From contig JAFNJB010000055.1 in assembly GCA_017601245.1 (NCBI GenBank), positions 1-39,845 of the forward strand: a DNA stretch of 39,845 nucleotides. Direction: 5' to 3'. The notes under the pieces are model-generated. The model was not told the DNA's origin and searched no databases. It worked only from the letters and a program-made list of their open reading frames with translations. Within the stretch, counting starts at the first letter, position 1, and the number at the start of each line of letters is the position of its first letter. Origin of the DNA: Candidatus Brockarchaeota archaeon (GTDB lineage Archaea; Thermoproteota; EX4484-205; JAAOZP01). Position numbers and translations under genes: made by a program. Of this stretch, positions 27,164 to 34,265 are shown in pieces.

Positions 27164-29227
27164 TTAACGCCTTATTCTTCTAACAGTCTCCTCGTCGGGA
27201 AGCATTATTACCCCTTGTTCTCTCATCTGCTCTATAAGCCTGTAGAACTCGTCTGCCTCAATCTTCTTCTCTTCACACCTTTTCTTCAATTCGCTCAATA
27301 ATGCCTTCCCATATTCAGCCTCAAGATTCTCTATTTCCTTTAGTATTATCCGCATTTTCTCCCACTTGCTCCTCGATTTTCCAGTCATCAGGATATCGAC
27401 GTCTATCTTGCCCGTTGAGACATCTAGGCCTGCCGTGCTAAGGCTATAGTTCATAAGCCTTATCGCCACTTCAGCGTCTTCCACAGTAACTTCTTCTCTA
27501 AGCATTAGCCTAGCTCTTGCGACGCTAAGCCTTATCAAGGATTCTAAATGCCTCGGAGTTATCGGTATCGGAGCATTTGCCTCCTGACTGCTGCTTCTAA
27601 GTTGCAAGAAGAAACTCTTAATCCTTTCAGTAGCCTCAGGAGTAAGCCTCGGGGTTATCCTCTTACAATACGCTAAGTATTTCCTGAGAAGATCCGGGGG
27701 TATGATTTCATCTCCATAGTCATATGCTTCCATATGCATCTTTAGAATATGGTCTGAAAGCTTAGCATCCGTCTCCTTATCCGGCCTATCCTTAATTATG
27801 AAGTAAAGGTCAAATCTCGATAGGAGCGTAGGAGGTAGATCAACGTTTTCACTGAAGTTAAGGCTATCATCATACCTGCCGTATACTGGGTTTGCTGCAG
27901 CGAGTATTGCCGTCCTAGCGTTAAGCGTTGCCACTATCCCTCCCTTGGCTACGCTTACAGTTTGTTGCTCCATTGCCTCATGTATAGCTACTCTATCTTC
28001 AGCTCTCATTTTCTCAAACTCGTCTATTGCTGCTATCCCCTTATCAGCAAGTACTACTGCACCCGCCTCCAGCGTAAAGCTTCCAGTCTTATCTCTGACG
28101 ACCGCTGCCGTTAAACCAGCAGCCGTAACCCCTCTTCCAGAAGTGTAAAGACCCCTTGGAGCTATTCTTTGAACATACTTTAAAAGCTGGCTCTTAGCCG
28201 TTCCGGGATCACCTATTAGAAGCAGGTTTATATCGCCTCTGACAGTTACACCGTCAGGGTAAGTTCTCCTTACACCGCCGACCATCTGTAAAAGTATTGC
28301 TTCCTTAATCTCTTCAAGTCCATATATGGATGGCGCTATCGATTTCACCAGTTTCTGGTATATCCACGGATCCTTACTCATTTCTATGATTTTCTTTTCC
28401 TCCTCGGGTGTTAGAGTAACTTCTCCAAGCTCATGCATCAAAGCCTCTATGTAATTAACTTCAACGCTAAGCGAGAAAGTAGTGTACTGAAGGTTCTTCA
28501 AGGGGTGTCTATCTGGAGTAGCAACTACTATTCCGGTTATCTGAACCCTGTCGCCGGGTCTAACCCTGTCAGTAAGGTCTCCCGTAAGCCTTAGGCTTAT
28601 GCTGTGAGGCATGACTCCAGCAGGAAGGTCCTCAGGCTTCTCCTGAACTCTTATCTCCTGGTAATCTATGAAAGTAGACTTGTCTTGAAGAAGGTCGAAA
28701 TCCGAGAGCTTACTCGTTCCACATGTTCCACAACGTGGTGGTTTTAAGACAAGCCCGGTTTGAAACTCTTCATAAGTTTCACCGCAGTTTTTACAACGGA
28801 AGACTCCCTTCAAAAGTATGCTTTTTATCTCAGAAGCCCTTACTACGACCCCTTCGAAGCATACTAGCTTCCCCAGTAGGCTCGATTTTATATCCCTTAT
28901 AGATATCTTCTTTCCAAGACCCCTTATTCTAACGTTAACCCGCTGTATTTTTGATGCATAATCCCTGTCTAAACTACTCAAGACAGAGAGGGCTATACTC
29001 CCCATGTCCTCTAAAACGGAGGGGTTTTCAACAATCTCTTCAACCATTTCCTTACTATAGGAGAGCAGGTCTTGGAAATCTATGACTATGGAGGAAGCTC
29101 CTAGAGAGGGGAGGGACGCTATCTGGTCGTAATACTTCCTTTCGTTATTCTCATCTCTGAAATTACGTATGAAATCTAGAAATAGGCTTTGAATTGGAAT
29201 CCTACTCTTGGTCCTGCTCTCCTCCAT
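27164..29227 (-). CDS. mcm: Replicative helicase MCM
   Basis: LLIGDPGTAKSQLLKYVQRIAPRGLYTSGRG, LADKGIAAIDEFEKM, LSRFDLYFII; N-terminal zinc motif CKNCGETYEEFQTG...CGTCG. Confidence 0.96.
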   Translation of the reverse strand: MEESRTKSRIPIQSLFLDFIRNFRDENNERKYYDQIASLPSLGASSIVIDFQDLLSYSKEMVEEIVENPSVLEDMGSIALSVLSSLDRDYASKIQRVNVRIRGLGKKISIRDIKSSLLGKLVCFEGVVVRASEIKSILLKGVFRCKNCGETYEEFQTGLVLKPPRCGTCGTSKLSDFDLLQDKSTFIDYQEIRVQEKPEDLPAGVMPHSISLRLTGDLTDRVRPGDRVQITGIVVATPDRHPLKNLQYTTFSLSVEVNYIEALMHELGEVTLTPEEEKKIIEMSKDPWIYQKLVKSIAPSIYGLEEIKEAILLQMVGGVRRTYPDGVTVRGDINLLLIGDPGTAKSQLLKYVQRIAPRGLYTSGRGVTAAGLTAAVVRDKTGSFTLEAGAVVLADKGIAAIDEFEKMRAEDRVAIHEAMEQQTVSVAKGGIVATLNARTAILAAANPVYGRYDDSLNFSENVDLPPTLLSRFDLYFIIKDRPDKETDAKLSDHILKMHMEAYDYGDEIIPPDLLRKYLAYCKRITPRLTPEATERIKSFFLQLRSSSQEANAPIPITPRHLESLIRLSVARARLMLREEVTVEDAEVAIRLMNYSLSTAGLDVSTGKIDVDILMTGKSRSKWEKMRIILKEIENLEAEYGKALLSELKKRCEEKKIEADEFYRLIEQMREQGVIMLPDEETVRRIRR

Positions 29228-29798
29228 CTACGTACATCAACTCCCTCTGCCAAGCGTTTATAGTTTCCTTCAGGAAGCTATATAATAGAACCTCCTCCGG
29301 CTGGAGCCTCTCCATTATATTTGAAGGAACCTCTTTTAAAAATACTAACTTAAATAGTTTCCTAAGCCTTATGTCTACTATTTCTTGTAGATCGTTTTGG
29401 ATTTCAATGTTTTTTCCGCTCTTATCATCCCTTATTAATTTCGTAGCTTTGAGGTAGAAGAAGTCCGGTAGTTTAATAAACCCTTCTTCTGATGATTCAA
29501 GCCACCTCATTGAGACAATATCTTTCGAAGTTAACCGTTCCTCGCCTATTTTAACCCAACCCGAGTCTGCGAGTTGATTCGCTACGCCCCTATAAACCCT
29601 CATTACCTTCCCTTTCTCCATAGTTACTTCTCCCAATCCAGGTAGCTTGATGCTCTTCGAATCTATCTGTGGGATTACTACGGTTTCTTCAAACTCGTAC
29701 TTTAGCCTTATTTTTTTAAACTCTCTTTTCAATATCCAGTTAAGGAACTCCCTGGTTATGCTGTCCAATCCTCTATTTAACCCGATTGGACGAAACAT
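29202..29798 (-). CDS. GINS complex subunit-like protein
   Basis: 198 aa ORF with GINS-like spacing (PDFFYLKATKLIRDDKSGKNIEIQNDLQEIVDIRLRKLFKLVFL), overlapping the mcm start. Confidence 0.72.
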   Translation of the reverse strand: MFRPIGLNRGLDSITREFLNWILKREFKKIRLKYEFEETVVIPQIDSKSIKLPGLGEVTMEKGKVMRVYRGVANQLADSGWVKIGEERLTSKDIVSMRWLESSEEGFIKLPDFFYLKATKLIRDDKSGKNIEIQNDLQEIVDIRLRKLFKLVFLKEVPSNIMERLQPEEVLLYSFLKETINAWQRELMYVDGGEQDQE

Positions 29799-29830
29799 TT
29801 AACTTTAAACAACCCCTATTTCCGGTAGCG

Positions 29831-30793
29831 ATGAGCATATCGGATCTTCTATGGGTTGAGAAGTATAGGCCGAAAACCCTGGACGAGATGATAGATAGAG
29901 AAGAAATCGTAACGCGTCTCAAGGCGTTTGTTAAAACCGGAAACGTCCCCAATATGCTTTTCGTCGGACCTCCGGGTACTGGAAAGACTACGGCTGCACT
30001 GGCTTTAGTGAATGATCTCTACCAGGGTTCGACCGCTGGAAAGTTTATGGAGCTCAATGCTTCAGATGAAAGGGGTATAAACACTATAAGGGAAGTGGTC
30101 AAGGATTTTGCTAGAAGTAGGCCGTCTACAGAAGTCCCGTTTAAAATACTCATACTGGACGAGAGCGATAATATGACTCAAGATGCTCAACAGGCTTTGA
30201 GAAGAATAATGGAGAGATATGCTTCAGTTACCAGATTTATACTCCTAGCCAATTATCAATGGGGTATAATCGAGCCTATTCAATCAAGGTGCGCTGTATT
30301 CAGGTTCCCGCCTTTGGGCCCTGAGTACATAAGAGAGGGTGTTATAAGAGTCTTAGAGAAAGAAGGGGTTTCCTGGACTGAAGAAGCAATAGAGGAGATA
30401 GTTAAGGCTGCTAGGGGCGATATGAGGAAGGCGATAAACATAGCACAGTCTGCTGCGGGTGGTTTGAAAAAGATTACGGGTGATAGCGTCAGACAGGTCG
30501 TGGGTGTTCTTCACCCGAAGGAAGTTGAGGAAATGATAATGGATGCATTGAAAGGTAATTTTACTTCAGCGAGGAAGAGGCTTGCAAAACTCCTCTACGA
30601 CGATGGCTTATCGGCAAATGATATACTGAGAGAGATGAATTCCGAACTAATGTCTCTTGAAATGGATGAAAAGAAGAGGCTTCAAGTTGTTAACGTCCTG
30701 GGGGAGGCAAACTTTAGGGTAGCAATGGGTGCTGATGCTGAAATACAGATAAGTACAGTCCTAGCCGCTTTAGCTGCAGATGTTCAGAAATGA
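29831..30793 (+). CDS. rfcS: Replication factor C small subunit
   Basis: LLWVEKYRPKTLDEMID, MLFVGPPGTGKTTAALAL, LNASDERGINTIRE, ILDESDNMTQDAQQALRRIME; start ATG 29831. Confidence 0.96.
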   Translation: MSISDLLWVEKYRPKTLDEMIDREEIVTRLKAFVKTGNVPNMLFVGPPGTGKTTAALALVNDLYQGSTAGKFMELNASDERGINTIREVVKDFARSRPSTEVPFKILILDESDNMTQDAQQALRRIMERYASVTRFILLANYQWGIIEPIQSRCAVFRFPPLGPEYIREGVIRVLEKEGVSWTEEAIEEIVKAARGDMRKAINIAQSAAGGLKKITGDSVRQVVGVLHPKEVEEMIMDALKGNFTSARKRLAKLLYDDGLSANDILREMNSELMSLEMDEKKRLQVVNVLGEANFRVAMGADAEIQISTVLAALAADVQK

Positions 30794-32025
30794 GCATACC
30801 TCAGCTAAGCTGGGTTGAGAAGTATAAGCCAAAGACTTTAGACGAAATAGTTGGAAACGATGCTGCTAAGAAGGATTTTCTAGATTGGCTTGAGAAATGG
30901 GATGAACGGGGAAAGGCTGCATTGCTTCATGGTCCGCCGGGTGTTGGTAAAACAGTACTCGTAGAGGTAGCAGCTTCTACGCTTAATTATAGATTAATAG
31001 AGACGAATGCGAGTGAAACTAGGAAGACAGATTTTTTAGAAAACGTCATTAAACCAGCAGCTTTTAACAGAAGCCTATTCAGCAGTAAAGTGCTTATATT
31101 CTTCGATGAAATCGATGGGCTTTCGAGCGAGGAGACAGGGGCTATTAACTTTCTGTTAGAGCTGATAGAATCGTCTAGAGTGCCAATTGTAATGGCTGCA
31201 AACGATCCATGGGCCCCTCATCTCCACAAGATAAGAGACAAGGTCTACATGATTCCGTTACACAGGATAAGATCGCAGAGTATAATTAAGAGGCTTAGAG
31301 ACATATGTAGGGCTGAAGGTATTCGTTGTAAACAGGAGATACTCGTAATGATTGCAGAGCGTTCAGAAGGGGATATGAGGGCGGCAATAGAAGACCTAGA
31401 GCTCCTTTACTCTACACGTGGAGAAGTTAGCGTCGATGAAGCAGAGAAAATCCTCTCTCGCAGGAATGTTGAGAGGAACATATTTGAAATACTGAGGATG
31501 GCTGCTTACGCTTCTACGTTTGAAAGGGCTTCTATTTCCCTATCCTCCTCAGAGGAAAAGCCTGAAGACTTGCTCGAATGGGTATTTGAAAACATTCCTC
31601 ACCTCTCGCCCAGGCAGTGGCTTTTTCCAGCTTTGAGATATGTTGCTGAAGCGGATATGCTCATAAGGCAGATATCTAAAAATTCTCTGTGGAGGTTATT
31701 GCCGAATTTTTACCATAAATTGTCTAGCGCCTTCCTCGTAATACCCCAGAAGAACAGGATAAACTTCTCATTTCCAAATAGGATTAAAGACAGGTTTAAA
31801 AGGATTCAACATTTGAAAAACTTGAGGGAGTTAGAGTCTTTCTTTATGAAAGAACTCCACACGGGTAGGAGGGTTTTCAGAAGAGAGTTTATACAAGTAT
31901 TGAGATATCTTTCCAGAGACGAAGATTTCAGGAGCAGGATGCTCAGTAGGTTAAGTGATTCGCGTCTGAGAGAATTGTTTAATTCGATTATTCTCGGAGA
32001 AGAGACTTATAGAAGGCATGCTTAA
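30790..32025 (+). CDS. rfcL: Replication factor C large subunit
   Basis: SWVEKYKPKTLDEIVGND, ALLHGPPGVGKTVLVEVAAS, ETNASETRKTDFL, IFFDEIDGLSSEETGAI; ATGA overlap with rfcS. Confidence 0.95.
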   Translation: MSIPQLSWVEKYKPKTLDEIVGNDAAKKDFLDWLEKWDERGKAALLHGPPGVGKTVLVEVAASTLNYRLIETNASETRKTDFLENVIKPAAFNRSLFSSKVLIFFDEIDGLSSEETGAINFLLELIESSRVPIVMAANDPWAPHLHKIRDKVYMIPLHRIRSQSIIKRLRDICRAEGIRCKQEILVMIAERSEGDMRAAIEDLELLYSTRGEVSVDEAEKILSRRNVERNIFEILRMAAYASTFERASISLSSSEEKPEDLLEWVFENIPHLSPRQWLFPALRYVAEADMLIRQISKNSLWRLLPNFYHKLSSAFLVIPQKNRINFSFPNRIKDRFKRIQHLKNLRELESFFMKELHTGRRVFRREFIQVLRYLSRDEDFRSRMLSRLSDSRLRELFNSIILGEETYRRHA

Positions 32026-32292
32026 GAGGGTAAGCAATATTTTGATTCGCGGATTATCCCTGTTTAAGAAGTAAATCTTCATTCTGCCAAATGATTTCTC
32101 TCCCACGAGGCCTTTGTTAATCATTTTCTCAAGACTCTTCTTAACTACCTTATGGTTTAAGCCGGTTTGCCTTATTATTTGGGAAATACTCATCTCGCTA
32201 TTTCTAAAGATTTTCCAAAATATTCTCGAAAGGCTTACTGAATCTGAAATATCTTCAAACAGGCTTATAAGTTCGTCTCGCCACTCGTACAC
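31951..32292 (-). CDS. Winged-helix/HTH putative transcriptional regulator
   Basis: MSISQIIRQTGLNHKVVKKSLEKMINKGLVGEKSFGRMKIYFL is a wHTH pattern. Overlaps the rfcL 3' end by 75 nt antisense. Confidence 0.6.
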   Translation of the reverse strand: MYEWRDELISLFEDISDSVSLSRIFWKIFRNSEMSISQIIRQTGLNHKVVKKSLEKMINKGLVGEKSFGRMKIYFLNRDNPRIKILLTLLSMPSISLFSENNRIKQFSQTRIT

Positions 32293-33272
32293 TTTACCCT
32301 CACTATACCCGTCCTACCCTCTTTAAGGTTGATTACTTTAAAGTCTAACAACATTTTCTTCTCAAGAATTCTAATTTTCTTCCAAAACTGCGTATACCCC
32401 AATGGTCTTATCTCATTATCCCTACAAAAACTATGGTATTCTTCAAAAAGCTTCTTTAGACGCACACCTTGAGGATGTCGAGAAACTACTTTTAAAATTG
32501 CTTCTGCATGAGGATCACTGATTTTAATAGATCTATAGTAAAGAGGATACTTACTCATCATTTTTAAAGCTTCAAGAACATGGCTTTCACCAATAGGCCT
32601 ATGGAAACACATAGCTAGCTTAAGTATTTCTAAAGCTAGGCTTGCATTTCCCCTTGATGCTTTGATTATCGCGTTCAAAGCATCCTCGCTTACAAACGGG
32701 CTTCCAGTATTACTATTACTGAGATAAAAGCCTAGTATCATCCGGATTTCATTAGGACCGTATGGACTAAGATGCATGAAGTATAAAGGTTGGGAAAAAC
32801 TCAAAGTTCTAATTGGAATATCTGTTGAACCGAAGAACAATAATATGAAGAATCTTCCATTCGGGAACCCCTCGTTAATCTTTAAAATGTTTTTAACGCT
32901 TTTCTCGTCTATAATGTTCTCAGCATTGTCTATAATGATTAAAAACTTATGATTGCTTTCCTCCATGTTACGGAGGATTTCAAAAGTTGAATAACCGCTT
33001 AGATTTAAAACCCTCTGTAATACTGCGGAAAAACCGTTGCGACAATCGATGTGTGAATCTAAATATATTATCCTAAGATCCTTCCAAGCAGATGTCGCAT
33101 TCCACACAATCCTTCTAGCAAGAGTTGTTTTACCGGTGCCAGCTTTACCAAATGTAATGACCAGCATGGAGAGGGGGGCAGTACTCTCCATGAACATTTC
33201 AAGAAGCATCCATAACCTACTATACTCCTCTTCTCTCAACCATCTGCCACTTGAATTTCCACTATTTTCCAA
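32265..33272 (-). CDS. AAA+ ATPase, divergent Orc1/Cdc6-like with C-terminal wHTH
   Basis: Walker A FGKAGTGKTTLARRI; degenerate Walker B KFLIIIDNAEN; sensor-2-like ASRGNASLALEILKLA; C-terminal wHTH-like GYTQFWKKIRILEKKMLLDFKVINLKEGRTGIVRVKC. Confidence 0.65.
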   Translation of the reverse strand: MENSGNSSGRWLREEEYSRLWMLLEMFMESTAPLSMLVITFGKAGTGKTTLARRIVWNATSAWKDLRIIYLDSHIDCRNGFSAVLQRVLNLSGYSTFEILRNMEESNHKFLIIIDNAENIIDEKSVKNILKINEGFPNGRFFILLFFGSTDIPIRTLSFSQPLYFMHLSPYGPNEIRMILGFYLSNSNTGSPFVSEDALNAIIKASRGNASLALEILKLAMCFHRPIGESHVLEALKMMSKYPLYYRSIKISDPHAEAILKVVSRHPQGVRLKKLFEEYHSFCRDNEIRPLGYTQFWKKIRILEKKMLLDFKVINLKEGRTGIVRVKCTSGETNL

Positions 33273-33384
33273 CGCGTCTTCTGCAAAAATAATGCTTATT
33301 TAAATTCCGTTTGTAAAAAAGTGAGGGAGAGGGTTGGATGAATGAGTAATGTTTTTAAACTCCTAATATATGGAACTGGGGAGG

Positions 33385-33537
33385 ATGCCAGAATTCCAAT
33401 GTTTAGCCTGTAGTAGGCTTCTCAGCGAAAAGGACCTCTTAGAATTTAGAGGAGGAGTTAGATGTCCATACTGCGGTTTTAGAATTCTAAAAAAGGCCCG
33501 TCCGAAGAATATGGTGAAACAGATAGTCGCAGAGTAA
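33385..33537 (+). CDS. rpoP: DNA-directed RNA polymerase subunit P (Rpo12)
   Basis: Manual translation MPEFQCLACSRLLSEKDLLEFRGGVRCPYCGFRILKKARPKNMVKQIVAE*, the RpoP zinc-ribbon signature CPYCGxRIL.KxRP. Below the ORF-track cut-off. Confidence 0.9.
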   Translation: MPEFQCLACSRLLSEKDLLEFRGGVRCPYCGFRILKKARPKNMVKQIVAE

Positions 33538-33539
33538 GG

Positions 33540-33549
33540 TTTATATAAA
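33540..33549 (+). promoter_or_regulatory. TATA box for candidate structured RNA
   Basis: TTTATATAAA about 26 nt upstream of the start of the 14-bp stem at 33571. Confidence 0.6.
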
Positions 33550-33570
33550 TAGCTCTAAACAGGATTTGGA

Positions 33571-33646
33571 GGAAACGGTGAGGGCGCCCTCTACTCATTC
33601 CGATTCTACTCTCTCTGAGGGCATTCCCCCCACCCTCACCGTTTCC
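33571..33646 (+). ncRNA. Candidate structured non-coding RNA (long hairpin), may extend to about 33735
   Basis: Perfect 14-bp arms GGAAACGGTGAGGG (33571-33584) / CCCTCACCGTTTCC (33633-33646), inner stem GCCCTC (33586-33591) / GAGGGC (33617-33622), then a second 9-bp stem TATCGTATT (33668-33676) / AATACGGTA (33704-33712). Lies between rpoP and tRNA with its own TATA box and no ORF. Confidence 0.55.
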
Positions 33647-33740
33647 CTACCGTTGGAGGAATTACGATATCGTATTACTAAGGTTGATTCCACCCATCGT
33701 CCCAATACGGTATGAAGCATCCCGTAGCTCTATAAAACAA

Positions 33741-33750
33741 AGTTTTTAAA
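33741..33750 (+). promoter_or_regulatory. TATA-like box for tRNA-Pro
   Basis: agtttttaaa centred about 28 nt upstream of the tRNA 5' end at 33774. Confidence 0.55.
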
Positions 33751-33773
33751 CGTCTTAATCCAGTCAGAAACGA

Positions 33774-33882
33774 GGGGTCGTCGTCTAGAGGTTGAGCCGG
33801 ATAGCTTGGTCTAGGATACCAGCCTGAAGCAAAAAGCTGGCTAAGGGCGCTGGCGACCTGGGTTCAAATCCCGGCGACCCCA
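33774..33882 (+). tRNA. tRNA-Pro(GGG) with two non-canonical introns (33789-33804 and 33827-33844)
   Basis: Acceptor GGGGTCG/CGACCCC + A73. T-arm CTGGG-TTCAAAT-CCCGG. After removing 16 and 18 nt: D-stem GTCT/GGAT, A14, G18G19, A21; anticodon stem CCAGC/GCTGG with loop CT-GGG-GC. Mature length 75 nt, no encoded CCA. Confidence 0.85.
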
Positions 33883-33907
33883 TATTCTATTGTCAAATGG
33901 GACTTCT

Positions 33908-33934
33908 GTTACAAGTTTAAAATAACGTTGTAAC
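33908..33934. promoter_or_regulatory. Inverted repeat, possible operator
   Basis: GTTACAA-N13-TTGTAAC upstream of the TATA-like agtttatacat of the 33986 gene. Confidence 0.3.
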
Positions 33935-33985
33935 CTATAGCGGATTGCGAAAAGTTTATACATAATACTGCTTAACGAATACAGA

Positions 33986-34213
33986 TTGCCCACTTACTAT
34001 TGTCCGGATTGCGGTGGAGAACTCAAGTACGAGCCTGCCACCAAGCTCTACATTTGTAAAGCCTGCGGGAGAGTTTACGGATTTGAGGAACTTAAGCTGA
34101 CAAGAGAGAGGTTTCTTAAGTCGGTGATGGAAAGCGAAGAAGAGAAGAGGAAAAGGCAGAGGAGAGAAATAGTTAAATGGTGGCTTGGCAAAAAGTCTGA
34201 AGAAGAATCCTAA
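33986..34213 (+). CDS. Zinc-ribbon protein
   Basis: MPTYYCPDCGGELKYEPATKLYICKACGRVYGFEEL: two CxxC knuckles and a charged C-terminus; TTG start. Confidence 0.65.
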   Translation: MPTYYCPDCGGELKYEPATKLYICKACGRVYGFEELKLTRERFLKSVMESEEEKRKRQRREIVKWWLGKKSEEES

Positions 34214-34265
34214 AATAGTTTTTCAGTAAATTTTTAAAAGTCTAGCAGCTTCGGGCTATTGCAAA

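Noticed and set aside
33560-33740. RNase P RNA (GGAGGAAA resembles its CR-I motif)
   Set aside because: Lacks the following AGUCC and the partner ACAGAA/GGCUUA region; the segment instead closes on itself as a 14-bp hairpin.
33821-33850. tRNA-Phe(GAA) with a canonical 37/38 intron
   Set aside because: The implied central helix has a mismatch and the tRNA body (acceptor GGGGUCG, 4-nt variable loop) is Pro-like. The 34/35 junction gives a perfect BHB and anticodon GGG.
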